Shown piece after piece: positions 9,151 through 17,123 of a DNA stretch of 28,102 nt. The position numbers and the translations under genes are program-made. Position 1 is the first letter of the stretch; each line of letters begins with the position of its first letter. The stretch comes from DASZYF01 sp035545535 (GTDB lineage: Bacteria > Actinomycetota > Actinomycetes > Mycobacteriales > CAJCIY01), in contig DASZYF010000139.1 of assembly GCA_035545535.1 (NCBI GenBank), forward strand, positions 1 to 28,102, read 5' to 3'. The notes under the pieces were generated by a model. That model saw nothing but the letters and a program-made list of their open reading frames with translations, ran no database searches and was not told the origin of the DNA.

Positions 9151-9162
9151 CCCGAACCCCGG

Positions 9163-9211
9163 TGATCCGTGCGAGGGAGGCCCGGAGATCGGGGCTTTCT
9201 CGCACGGATCA
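9163..9211. terminator. Strong hairpin between convergent genes, likely bidirectional terminator
   Basis: A perfect 13-base inverted repeat (TGATCCGTGCGAG at 9163-9175, complement at 9199-9211) encloses a smaller GCCC/GGGGC stem. It sits between the stop of the protease gene (9150) and the stop of the racemase-like gene (9225). There is no long T-run, as is common in high-GC actinobacteria. Confidence 0.7.
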
Positions 9212-9224
9212 TCAGGAGCAGGGG

Positions 9225-10373
9225 TCAGCCGAGGACGTCGGCCTCGACCAGGGCGTCGATCTCGGCCGCGGTGAGGCCCCAGGAGGTGAGGCCGGCGAGG
9301 TCGTGCTCGCCGGGGCGGGGCGGGGGTGACGGCGGATCGAGCGTGCTGCGGCTGAAGCGCGGTGCCGGTGACGGCGAGACCAGCCCGGCAACCTCGGTGA
9401 ACGTGCCGCGCGCCACGTTGTGCGGATGAGCCGGCGCGTCGGCGAGGGTCAGCACCGGCGTGACGCACGCCTGCGCGTCGCGGAAGACCTCGAGCCACTC
9501 GTCGCGGTCCTTCGTGCGCAGCACCGCGGCGACCCGGTCCTTGGTGGCTGCCCACTGCGATGCATCGTCCCGCGATGGGATCTCGGCGTCGGCGAAGCCC
9601 AGTCCGGACAGGAACGCCCGGTGAAACGGCTCCTCCAGCGCGCCGACGGAGAGGAACAGTCCGTCGGCCGTCTCGTAGACGCCGTAGTGCGGGGCTCCCC
9701 CGTCGAGCAGGTTGGTGCCGCGGTCGCCCCACTGCCCCAGCGCCCGCATCTCGTACGCGATCGTCGCGAGCAGGGCAGTCCCGTCGACGATGGCGGCGTC
9801 GACGACCTGCCCCTGCCCCGAGCGCTCGCGTTCGAGCAGCGCGGCCAGCACTCCCAGGGCGAGCGGGAACGCGCCGCCCCCGAAGTCGCCGAGGATCGAC
9901 AGCGGCGGGACGGGCGGTGCGTCGCTCGGCCCGATGGCGCCGAGCACGCCGGACAGCGACAGGTAGTTGATGTCGTGACCGGCGTCGTGCGCCATCGGTC
10001 CGTCCTGGCCGTACCCGGTGACGCGCCCGACGACGAGTCGCGGGTTGCGCGCGAGCAGGACGTCCGGGCCGAGGCCGAGGCGTTCGAGCACCCCGGGCCG
10101 GAAGCCTTCGAGCAGCACGTCGCTCTTCTCGACGAGCCGCAGCACGACCTCGGTGCCCTGCGGATGCTTCAGGTCGACCCCGATCGCGGGACGCCCGCGG
10201 GTGAGCACCATGCGACGGTCCACCTCGCCCGGTGGCAGCACCGGCATGCCCGTGCGCTCGACGCGCAGCACCTCGGCGCCGAGGTCCGCGAGCACCATCG
10301 CGCAGAACGGCACCGGCCCGAGCCCGGCGAGCTCGACGACGCGCAGCCCGGCGAGCGGCCCCGCCCCGCTCAC
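9225..10373 (-). CDS. CaiB/BaiF family III CoA transferase, alpha-methylacyl-CoA racemase-like
   Basis: 382 residues, the usual length for alpha-methylacyl-CoA racemases (AMACR/MCR). The three residues needed in the mycobacterial enzyme are present at nearly the same positions: His133 in AGHDINY, Asp163 in LGDFGGG and Glu247 in SVGALEE. This enzyme interconverts (2R)- and (2S)-methylacyl-CoA thioesters so that branched or sterol-type side chains can enter beta-oxidation; a CoA-transferase role is the alternative. GTG 10373 is chosen because it begins the conserved GLRVVELAGLGP block and overlaps the Rieske gene stop as GTGA (10370-10373), so the two are coupled. The same frame stays open far upstream by chance. 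Confidence 0.9.
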   Translation of the reverse strand: MSGAGPLAGLRVVELAGLGPVPFCAMVLADLGAEVLRVERTGMPVLPPGEVDRRMVLTRGRPAIGVDLKHPQGTEVVLRLVEKSDVLLEGFRPGVLERLGLGPDVLLARNPRLVVGRVTGYGQDGPMAHDAGHDINYLSLSGVLGAIGPSDAPPVPPLSILGDFGGGAFPLALGVLAALLERERSGQGQVVDAAIVDGTALLATIAYEMRALGQWGDRGTNLLDGGAPHYGVYETADGLFLSVGALEEPFHRAFLSGLGFADAEIPSRDDASQWAATKDRVAAVLRTKDRDEWLEVFRDAQACVTPVLTLADAPAHPHNVARGTFTEVAGLVSPSPAPRFSRSTLDPPSPPPRPGEHDLAGLTSWGLTAAEIDALVEADVLG

Positions 10374-11680
10374 TGCTCGGTGAGGTAGCGGTCGATCATC
10401 CGGTGCATGTGCAGGACGTTGCTCTCCTGGCGGCGGTTGAGGCGCAGGCCCGGGCCGCGCGTCTTCAGGCCCGCCTGCACGTGCGCCATGTTCTCGTAGT
10501 CCTGGTTGGTGATGATCCCCCAGTCGCGCTCGGTCCAGTCCGGGTAGAAGCGCTTCTTCGGCTTCTTCGCCTCGACGCCGGGCGGCGGGAACTCGAGGAA
10601 CCAGGTGTCCTTGATGGCGCGGTCCGGGTCGGCGCCGTCCGGCCGCACGCGGAACAGGATCGCGCTGCCGGGATAGATCGGGCCGACCATGTTCGGGAAG
10701 AACAGCACGTCCTCGGCGCTCGTGATCTGGTCGTCGGTGAACCCGTCGACCGGCACGCCGCGGCGCTCGAGCAGACCGCGCTTGCCGTGCTGGTAGCGCG
10801 CGAGCAGCGACTCGCCCTCGACCGGCGTCGAGATGATCTCGTCGACCAGCTCCTTCTCGTCCTTGTAGAACAAGCCGCCGAGGCCTTCGACGAACGCGTG
10901 CAGGATCTTCGCCTCGTCCCACTCGGTGAGCCCGAGGCGCGGGCTCGGCCGGAGCTCGCGGCGCGCGTTCGGCAGCCGGCCGTAGTGCGCGTGGATGCCG
11001 AGCGGTTCGTACTCGAGGCTCACGTCGTCGGTCCACGGCAGCAGCTGCGGATGTGTGCCCTGGACGTGGTAGCCCTCGTTGAACGCGTCGACGACGACCT
11101 TCCAGTTCGCAGGGAGGATCGTCGACCAGTACCAGCGGATGCGCATCCGGTCGAGGTGGTACGGCGCGAGCAGGCTGGGCAGCGGGTCGAGGAACTCGAG
11201 CAGCGGTGGCGCCTGCGCGTCGAGCGTGACCCACACGAACCCACCCCAGGACTCGACGCGGACCCGGGGCAGACCCGCGTTGCCGGGGATGGGGTCGAAC
11301 TCGTCGGGGTCGACGACCTCGATGAGTCGGCCGTCGAGGTCGTAGCGCCACGCGTGGTAGCGGCAGCGCATGCTGCCTTCGTCGAAGCAGCCCGCGCCTT
11401 CGGCGATGCGTGTGCCGCGGTGGAGGCACGTGTTGGCGAACGCGCCGATGCGCCCCGCGGCGTCGCGCACGACGAGCACCGACTGGTCGCCGATGACGTA
11501 CTCGCAGTAGTCGCCCGCGTCGGGGATCTCCTCCTCGCGGCAGGCGACCTGCCACACGCGACCCCAGAGCCGGTCCTGCTCGGCCGCCGCGAACTCCGGG
11601 CTCGTGTAGCGGGCGCGCGGCATCACACCGTCGTCGCGGACCACGAGGTCGCCGAGCTCGAAGGTCATCTCGGCGCTCAC
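10370..11680 (-). CDS. Rieske non-heme iron oxygenase, alpha-subunit type
   Basis: 436 residues from GTG 11680 (ATG 11668 is an equally possible start; neither has a well-spaced ribosome site). The Rieske [2Fe-2S] ligands are Cys85, His87, Cys106 and His109 (CLHRG...CRYHAW). The mononuclear iron site begins in DAFNEGYHVQGTHPQ with His205 and His210. The fold matches aromatic-ring-hydroxylating dioxygenase alpha subunits and related mono-oxygenases and demethylases. No beta subunit, ferredoxin or reductase gene is nearby, so electrons must come from proteins encoded elsewhere. Coupling to the racemase-like gene suggests that both act on the same substrate class; the substrate itself is not predictable here. 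Confidence 0.92.
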   Translation of the reverse strand: MSAEMTFELGDLVVRDDGVMPRARYTSPEFAAAEQDRLWGRVWQVACREEEIPDAGDYCEYVIGDQSVLVVRDAAGRIGAFANTCLHRGTRIAEGAGCFDEGSMRCRYHAWRYDLDGRLIEVVDPDEFDPIPGNAGLPRVRVESWGGFVWVTLDAQAPPLLEFLDPLPSLLAPYHLDRMRIRWYWSTILPANWKVVVDAFNEGYHVQGTHPQLLPWTDDVSLEYEPLGIHAHYGRLPNARRELRPSPRLGLTEWDEAKILHAFVEGLGGLFYKDEKELVDEIISTPVEGESLLARYQHGKRGLLERRGVPVDGFTDDQITSAEDVLFFPNMVGPIYPGSAILFRVRPDGADPDRAIKDTWFLEFPPPGVEAKKPKKRFYPDWTERDWGIITNQDYENMAHVQAGLKTRGPGLRLNRRQESNVLHMHRMIDRYLTEQ

Positions 11681-11698
11681 GCTACGCCCGATCGCTCC

Positions 11699-11718
11699 TA
11701 TGCTCAGGCGCGCTCAGG
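11699..11718 (+). promoter_or_regulatory. Possible promoter/operator between Rieske and ligase genes
   Basis: The 62-base divergent gap contains TATGCT (11699-11704), a fair -10 box, overlapping a direct repeat GCTCAGG...GCTCAGG (11702-11708 and 11712-11718, 10-base period). No convincing -35 box is seen. Speculative. Confidence 0.25.
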
Positions 11719-11742
11719 GTGTGGACGAGCGGAGGAGCAGGG

Positions 11743-13494
11743 GTGGCGCAGCCGCAGTCGCTGGCACCGCCACTCGCCGAGGTCGAGCTCCCCGCCCGCA
11801 ACGTGCGCGCGCTGCTGGAGCGCAACGCGACCGACCCGGACACGCGCGATCGCGCAGCGCTGCGGTTCGGTGACCGCACGTGGACGCACGCCGAGGTGCT
11901 CGACGAGTCGCAGCGGTTCGCCGCGCTCCTCGCCGCGAACCTGGACCCGTCCCGGCCGCCGCACGTCGGTGTGCTCCTCGACAACACGCCGGACTACGTG
12001 TTCACGCTCTACGGAGCGGGGCTGCTCGGCGCGGTGGTCGTGGGTCTCAACACCACCCGGCGCGACGAGCACCTCGCCGCCGACATCACCCACACCGACG
12101 TGCAGCTGCTGCTGACCGAGCCGCGCCACCTGCCGCTGCTCGCCACCGTCCTCCCGCAGCTCGACCTGCCCGGCGGACTGATCGTGTCCGACCGCTTCCC
12201 CGACGACGGCGATCCGACGACGGTCGGCCGCCCGCTGACGGCGGCACTCACCGCCGCGCCGGCGGTCGATCTGCCCGACCCGGACGCGCGGGTGCTCTGG
12301 ACGTTGCTGTTCACCTCCGGCACGGCCGGCGCGCCGAAGGCGGTGCGCTGCACGCAGCACCGGCTGCTCACCACCGGCAGCCGCATGAGCATGATGCTCG
12401 AGCTCGGGCACGACGACGTCGGCTACGCGGCCATGCCGCTGTTCCACACGAACTCGCTGATGGCGGGCCTCGCCGCCGCCCTCGTCGCCGGCGCCACGTT
12501 GTCGATGACGCGCCGCTTCAGCGCGTCGCAGTTCCTGCCCGACGTGCGGCGCTACGGCGTCACGTGGTTCAACTACACCGGCAAGCTGCTCGCCTACCTC
12601 CTCGCCGTGCCCGAGCAGGCCGACGACGCCGACACCACGTTGCGCATCGCGTTCGGCAACGAGGGCTCGCCGCAGGTCGTCGCCGCCGCAGCAGCGCGGT
12701 TCGGCACCCGCATCGTCGACGTGTTCGGCTCGACCGAGGGCAGCATCGCGCTCGACCGCACCGGAGGGCCGCCGCCGGGCTCCGTCGGCCGCCTGCGCCA
12801 GGGCATCGCCGTCGTCGACCCCGACGGCAACGACAAGGAGCCCGCGCGCTTCGATGCCGACGGCCGGCTCCTCAACCCTGAGGAGTGCATCGGCGAGCTG
12901 GTGAACAAGCTCGGCGTCGGGCCGTTCGAGGGCTACTACAACAACGCCGAGGCGACCGAGCGCACCACGGCGCACGGCTGGTACTGGAGCGGCGACCTCG
13001 CCTACGTCGACGCCGATGCGTGGGTCTTCTTCGCCGGGCGCACCGGCGACTGGTTGCGTGTGGACGGTGAGAACTTCGCCGCCGGTCCCGTCGAGGCGAT
13101 CATCAGCCGCCACCCGGACGTGCTGCTCGCCGCGGTCTACGGCGTGCCCGACGCCGACGCCGGCGACCAGGTGATGACCGCGCTCGTGCTGCGCGACGGG
13201 ATGCGCTTCGACGGCGCCGCGTTCGCGCGGTGGGTCGACGCGCAGGCGGACCTGAGCCCCAAGTGGCGACCGCGCTACGTGCGCGTCGCGACGGCGCTGC
13301 CGGTCACACCGACCAACAAGGTCATCACCCGCATGCTCGTGCACGACAAGGTGCGCGCCGACCGCACGGCCGGCGACGCGCTGTACGTCCGCCGCCGTGG
13401 CGCCGAGGCCTTCGTCCCCTTCACGGACGACGACGAGGCGGCGCTCCGCGCCGCCTTCGAAGCCGCGGGACGCTCGCGGTTGTGGGACCTCTGA
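11743..13494 (+). CDS. AMP-dependent acyl-CoA synthetase (FadD/FATP-like)
   Basis: 583 residues of the ANL superfamily, which activates a carboxylic acid to acyl-AMP and then acyl-CoA. Visible core motifs: the phosphate loop FTSGTAGAPKAV (190-201), FGSTEG (A5), YWSGDLAY (A7), the hinge region FAGRTGDWLRVDGENFA (A8) and the A10 Lys526 in TPTNKV. The GYYNNAEAT segment and the C-terminal layout resemble the very-long-chain/FATP (FadD6-type) branch. GTG 11743 is chosen because GGAGGAG lies six bases upstream; GTG 11719 would place that site inside the gene. The gene diverges from the Rieske gene and is followed 25 bases later by an SDR gene, so it likely feeds CoA esters to the surrounding enzymes. 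Confidence 0.92.
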   Translation: MAQPQSLAPPLAEVELPARNVRALLERNATDPDTRDRAALRFGDRTWTHAEVLDESQRFAALLAANLDPSRPPHVGVLLDNTPDYVFTLYGAGLLGAVVVGLNTTRRDEHLAADITHTDVQLLLTEPRHLPLLATVLPQLDLPGGLIVSDRFPDDGDPTTVGRPLTAALTAAPAVDLPDPDARVLWTLLFTSGTAGAPKAVRCTQHRLLTTGSRMSMMLELGHDDVGYAAMPLFHTNSLMAGLAAALVAGATLSMTRRFSASQFLPDVRRYGVTWFNYTGKLLAYLLAVPEQADDADTTLRIAFGNEGSPQVVAAAAARFGTRIVDVFGSTEGSIALDRTGGPPPGSVGRLRQGIAVVDPDGNDKEPARFDADGRLLNPEECIGELVNKLGVGPFEGYYNNAEATERTTAHGWYWSGDLAYVDADAWVFFAGRTGDWLRVDGENFAAGPVEAIISRHPDVLLAAVYGVPDADAGDQVMTALVLRDGMRFDGAAFARWVDAQADLSPKWRPRYVRVATALPVTPTNKVITRMLVHDKVRADRTAGDALYVRRRGAEAFVPFTDDDEAALRAAFEAAGRSRLWDL

Positions 13495-13519
13495 GACGAT
13501 CCGCGAGGGAGGTCGACGC

Positions 13520-14311
13520 ATGGGAGAGCTCGACGGACGGACCGCGCTCGTCACCGGCGCGAGCCGCGGCATCGGTCTGGCCATCGCGCGCCGCCTCGCG
13601 ATGGCGGGCGCGACGGTCGCCGCGGTCGCGCGCACGCTCGAACCCGACGAGCGCGGGTCCGGCTCCCTGCGCGAGACCGTCGCGCTGATCGAGCGCGCCG
13701 GCGGCTCCGCCGTCGCGGTGCCGGGCGACATCAGCCGGGCCGAGGACCGCGAGCGGGTGGTCGCCGAGAGCACCGCGGCCCTGGGGCCGATCGACATCCT
13801 CGTCAACGACGCGGCCGTCACGTTCTTCGCACGCGTGGAGGACATCGCCGAGAAGCGCTTCCGCCTGATGGTCGAGGTGCAGATGTGGGCGCCGCTGCAC
13901 CTCACGCAGCTCGTGCTCCCGACGATGTACGAGCGCGGCGCCGGCTGGGTGCTGAACATCTCGTCCCGCGCGTCCGAGCACATCCCCGGGCCGCCGTTCC
14001 CGGCGATCTGGTCGAAGGGCGGGTTCGCCGCCTACGGCATGGTGAAGGCGGGCCTCGAGCGCTTCACGACCGCACTCGCGGCCGAGGGCCATGAGCGGGG
14101 GGTGCGGGCCAACTCGCTGGCGCCGCGCGACAACGTCGCGACCCCGGGCGCGGGTGCGCACGACCTGGTGGAGGGCCTCGTGCTCGAGGACGCGAGCGTC
14201 ATGGCCGAGGCCGCACTGGCCCTCGTCGAGGGCGACCTCACCGGCCGGGTCGCCGTCTCCCAAGACCTGCTCGCGGAGCTCGACCGACGCCCGGTGCCCC
14301 TCCCCGGTTGA
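13520..14311 (+). CDS. Short-chain dehydrogenase/reductase (SDR)
   Basis: 263 residues. The NAD(P)-binding motif TGASRGIG is at 12-19, the structural NDAA (variant of NNAG) follows beta-4, the catalytic Ser is in NISSRAS, and the Tyr172-x3-Lys176 pair is in YGMVKAG. This is a classical SDR that would oxidise a hydroxyl or reduce a ketone, possibly a 3-hydroxyacyl-CoA or cyclic alcohol step. The C-terminus is unusual: after the SLAPRDNVATPG segment it has a short VMAEAALALVEGDLTGRV block common in actinobacterial SDRs. The ATG has a GAGGGAGG site seven bases upstream. It is probably co-transcribed with the ligase gene. Confidence 0.93.
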   Translation: MGELDGRTALVTGASRGIGLAIARRLAMAGATVAAVARTLEPDERGSGSLRETVALIERAGGSAVAVPGDISRAEDRERVVAESTAALGPIDILVNDAAVTFFARVEDIAEKRFRLMVEVQMWAPLHLTQLVLPTMYERGAGWVLNISSRASEHIPGPPFPAIWSKGGFAAYGMVKAGLERFTTALAAEGHERGVRANSLAPRDNVATPGAGAHDLVEGLVLEDASVMAEAALALVEGDLTGRVAVSQDLLAELDRRPVPLPG

Positions 14312-14361
14312 CCCGACCGCCGGGTGGTTGCGCCGAACGGGTGGGTGCGTTCGCGTCACGA

Positions 14362-14388
14362 CGAACAGTGAGACTGCGTCTCGGTTCG
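14362..14388. other. Inverted repeat upstream of metalloprotease gene
   Basis: CGAAC/GTTCG (14362-14366, 14384-14388) encloses GAGAC-TGC-GTCTC (14370-14382), giving a compact two-part stem. It lies 51 bases after the SDR stop and 28 bases before the metalloprotease start, so it could end the SDR transcript or serve as an operator. No T-run follows. Confidence 0.45.
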
Positions 14389-14416
14389 TGGGCGGTGATA
14401 TCCCGACATCAAGGAC

Positions 14417-15220
14417 ATGTCACGCCACCGCTTCCTCGTGCACCTCACTGTCGGCCTTGCCGGGCTCGGCCTCGTCTGGGCGATGGGCTCGGGTGCCGCG
14501 GTCCGCGGCCCGTCCCATCCCCGCGTCGTCCCGGTGACGATCCGGACCGAGCTGTCGACCGCGGCCAGCGGCCATGCCGAGCACGCGGCCCTGCCCAGCA
14601 CGCTGCTCTACGCGCTCGAACGCAACACCACGGTCGACGACAGCGTCACCCGCTGGAACCCGTGCCAGCCGATCCGCTGGCAGATCAACCTGCACGGCGC
14701 GCCCGCCGGCGCCCTGCGCACCGCGACCGAGGCCGTGCGCCGGGTCGGCAAGGCCAGCGGGCTGCGGTTCGTCTATGCGGGCACGACGTCGGCCATCCCG
14801 CAGTCGGACTGGGGCGCGAACGACGACCCGCCGCTGACGATCGCCTGGGCGCGGCCCGGGCACGGGCCGGGGCGGTCGGACCTGCTGCCGGGCGGTCAGG
14901 TCGTCGGGATGGGCGGTACCCGGTCGGTCGGCACCGTGGTGGCCGGGGTGCTCGGACTGAACATGCACATCAGCACCGCCTACGTCGTGCTGGACGCCGA
15001 CGCGACCCGCTACTTCCCCCCGACCTTCGCCGCCCAGCCCAGCCTCGGCGCGCTGCTGATGCACGAGCTGGGCCACGCGGTCGGTCTGGGTCACGCCGGA
15101 GACCGCAACGAGATCATGTACCCGACTCCCGTCCCCGGGCACGCGTCCCGGTGGGGCACCGGCGACCGCGTCGCCCTACGGCTGGTCGGAGCGGGCGCCG
15201 GCTGCATCGCGACCAGCTGA
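14417..15220 (+). CDS. Secreted matrixin-like zinc metalloprotease
   Basis: 267 residues with an N-terminal signal peptide or anchor (about 7-28). The zinc site HELGHAVGLGH (216-226) supplies His216, His220 and His226 and the general base Glu217; the metzincin Met-turn IMYP follows at 233-236. The NPCQPIRWQIN segment near residue 80 is a common beginning of the catalytic domain in bacterial matrixin-like proteins; Cys there and near the C-terminus (GAGCIATS) could pair. There is no clear Cys-switch propeptide. It would cleave proteins outside the cell; the target is unknown. AAGGAC directly abuts ATG 14417, so the start is slightly uncertain. It converges on the third acyl-CoA dehydrogenase gene with only 25 bases between stops. 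Confidence 0.88.
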   Translation: MSRHRFLVHLTVGLAGLGLVWAMGSGAAVRGPSHPRVVPVTIRTELSTAASGHAEHAALPSTLLYALERNTTVDDSVTRWNPCQPIRWQINLHGAPAGALRTATEAVRRVGKASGLRFVYAGTTSAIPQSDWGANDDPPLTIAWARPGHGPGRSDLLPGGQVVGMGGTRSVGTVVAGVLGLNMHISTAYVVLDADATRYFPPTFAAQPSLGALLMHELGHAVGLGHAGDRNEIMYPTPVPGHASRWGTGDRVALRLVGAGAGCIATS

Positions 15221-15245
15221 CGCCCCGCCCCCAGCGGCAGTGCGG

Positions 15246-16400
15246 CTAGCGGAGGCCGGTGAGGTCGCGGCCGATGATGAGCTTCATGACCTCCGACGCC
15301 CCGCCGTACAGGGTCTGCACCCGCGCGTCGACGAACATGCGGGCGATCGGGTACTCCCACATGTAGCCGTAGCCACCGAACAGCTGCAGGCAGCGGTCGA
15401 CGACCTTCTTCTGCAGCTCGGTGCTCGCGAGCTTGCCCTTCGCGGCGTCGACCGCGGTGAGCTCACCGGCGTTGAGCGCCCGCACGCAGTCATCGAGGTA
15501 GGACTGCACCACGTCGATCTGCGTCGCCATGTCGGCCAGCTCGAACTGCGTGTTCTGCAGCTTCGCGAGCGGAGCGCCGAACGCCTCGCGCTCGGTCGTG
15601 TGCTTCACCGTCCACTCGAGCGCCGCCCGCGATGCGACGTTGGCCTGGTACGCGATGGAGATGCGTTCCATCGGCAGGTTCTCCATGAGGTGGCCGAGCC
15701 CGCCACCTTCCTTGCCGATGATGTTCGTGACCGGGACGCGCACGTCCTCGAAGAACAGCTCGGCGGTGTCCTGCGCGTGCAGGCCGAGCTTCTTCAGCTG
15801 CTTGCCGCGCGAGAAGCCCGGCATGCCGTCCTCGACGGCGAGCAGCGTGAAGCCCCGCGACCCGGCGTCGGGATCGGTCTTCGTGACGACGATGAAGATG
15901 CCGGCGTTGAAGCCGCTGGTGATGAACGTCTTCTGCCCGTTGAGCACGAAGTGGTCGCCGTCGCGCACCGCTGAGGTCTTGATGCCGCGGAGGTCGCTGC
16001 CCGCGCCGGGCTCCGTCATCGCGATGGCGGAGATGAGCTCACCGGTGGCGAGCTTCGGCAGCCAGCGCTGCTGCTGCTCGCGCGTGGCGAGGTGCAGGAA
16101 GTACGGCATGAGCACGTCGTCGTGCAGGCCGAAGCTCGAGACGATCGACGCGGCGCCGACCCGGCCGAGCTCCTCGGCGACGACGGCCCGGAAGCGGTAG
16201 TCGGTGAGCCCGGCGCCCCCGAACTCCTCGGGGACGGTGAGGCCGATGATCCCCTGCTTGCCCGCGGCCAGCCACGTGTCGCGGCCGATGATGCGCTCCT
16301 CGTCCCAGCGCTCCATGTTCGGCAGGACCTCGCGCTGCACGAACTCGCGCACGACCGCGCGGAAGTCCTCGTGGTCCTGCTCGAACAGCTGACGGCGCAC
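15246..16400 (-). CDS. Acyl-CoA dehydrogenase
   Basis: 384 residues, full-length. Blocks visible: ISAIAMTEPGAGSDLRGIKT (flavin-binding), NGQKTFITSGFNAG, REAFGAPLAKLQNTQFELADM, and the C-terminal LFGGYGYMWEYPIARMFVDARVQTLYGG. The probable base is the Glu in LPMERISIA, as in isovaleryl-CoA or long-chain enzymes, because the C-terminal site reads YGGASE with Gly in the usual Glu position. GTG 16400 is preceded by GGAGGG at good distance. It lies 55 bases after a CMD-family gene and an MMPL gene on the same strand and is probably their operon partner. The ERISIAYQANVASRAALEWTV region suggests a short-to-long-chain FadE; the substrate is not predictable. Confidence 0.94.
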   Translation of the reverse strand: MRRQLFEQDHEDFRAVVREFVQREVLPNMERWDEERIIGRDTWLAAGKQGIIGLTVPEEFGGAGLTDYRFRAVVAEELGRVGAASIVSSFGLHDDVLMPYFLHLATREQQQRWLPKLATGELISAIAMTEPGAGSDLRGIKTSAVRDGDHFVLNGQKTFITSGFNAGIFIVVTKTDPDAGSRGFTLLAVEDGMPGFSRGKQLKKLGLHAQDTAELFFEDVRVPVTNIIGKEGGGLGHLMENLPMERISIAYQANVASRAALEWTVKHTTEREAFGAPLAKLQNTQFELADMATQIDVVQSYLDDCVRALNAGELTAVDAAKGKLASTELQKKVVDRCLQLFGGYGYMWEYPIARMFVDARVQTLYGGASEVMKLIIGRDLTGLR

Positions 16401-16455
16401 GGCGTCCCTCCGCGGCGGGATGAGAAGGGGGTTCTACCTGTTGGAGATGTAGATG

Positions 16456-17088
16456 CTACCGGCCGTCGGGGCCGGCGACACCGGCCTGCTCCGCGGCGGC
16501 GTAGGCGTCGATCCAGGCGCGGAGGTCGGCATCGAGCTCGATGCCCGCGGAGCGCATGATCATCGCGAGCATGTCGTAGCCGCCGACGGTGCAGATGACG
16601 TCGAGGATCTGCTCCGTGCTCATCTCGGCGGCCAACGCCGCCCACGTGTCGTCCGCGATGCGGGCGTCGGCGATCAGGTCGTCCACGGCCCGGATGAGCG
16701 CGGCGTCGAGCGGTGACCAACGCACCTCACCGTCACCGTCGCCCGAGAGCGCCGCGATCTCCGCGCGCGTGAGACCGGCTTCGCGGCCGAGGACGACGTG
16801 CTGCGCCCACTCGTAGTAGGCGCCCCGCGTGGCACCGACGCGCACGATGAGGATCTCGCGCTGACGCGCGGACAGCGTGGTCGCGTAGAGGACGTGGCCG
16901 ATGAAGACGTGGAAGGCCCGCGCCAGCGACGGGTGGTGGGCGAAGGTGCCCAGCACGTTCATGCCCTTGGGGGTGCCCTCCGGGCGCGGGGTGGGCGAGA
17001 TGACCGGCGCGAGAGCGTCCTTCATCTCTCGAGGCCACTCGGTGAGCGGCACCGGGCGCAACCGGACGTCGAGCTGGGGTTCCTGCAC
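16456..17088 (-). CDS. Carboxymuconolactone decarboxylase (CMD) family protein
   Basis: 210 residues. The CMD core is LSARQREILIVRVGATRGAYYEWAQHVVLGREAGLTRAEI (roughly 73-112): the helix with Glu and Trp one turn before His is the family signature. The CxxC pair of AhpD-type peroxidases is absent, so a thiol peroxidase role is unlikely. The N-terminal part (VPLTEWPREMKDALAPV...NVLGTFAHHPSLARAFHVF) is common in actinobacterial CMD proteins next to catabolic genes. The start is taken at GTG 17088, before the conserved LRPVPLTEW; the ribosome site is weak and ATG 17026 is a later option. The larger open frame upstream is a shadow of the MMPL gene. Exact reaction unknown. Confidence 0.85.
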   Translation of the reverse strand: MQEPQLDVRLRPVPLTEWPREMKDALAPVISPTPRPEGTPKGMNVLGTFAHHPSLARAFHVFIGHVLYATTLSARQREILIVRVGATRGAYYEWAQHVVLGREAGLTRAEIAALSGDGDGEVRWSPLDAALIRAVDDLIADARIADDTWAALAAEMSTEQILDVICTVGGYDMLAMIMRSAGIELDADLRAWIDAYAAAEQAGVAGPDGR

Positions 17089-17123
17089 GGCCCCAGTCTG
17101 CCGGTGCGCGCGAGGAGGTCTGC

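Noticed and set aside
10374..11555. Upstream extension of the racemase-like frame, giving a 776-residue fusion
   Set aside because: The extra part lies over the Rieske gene in another frame and has no domain; the GTGA overlap marks the real start at 10373.
11704..13983. 759-codon minus-strand frame opposite the ligase and SDR genes
   Set aside because: Antisense to two genes with complete catalytic motifs; no recognisable domain.
16401..16455. Possible fifth copy of the CGGAAC-N6-TAGG motif before the acyl-CoA dehydrogenase gene
   Set aside because: The best alignment (CCAACAGGTAGAAC on the minus strand) matches under half the positions; kept only as a weak CTAC-N11-GTAG dyad.
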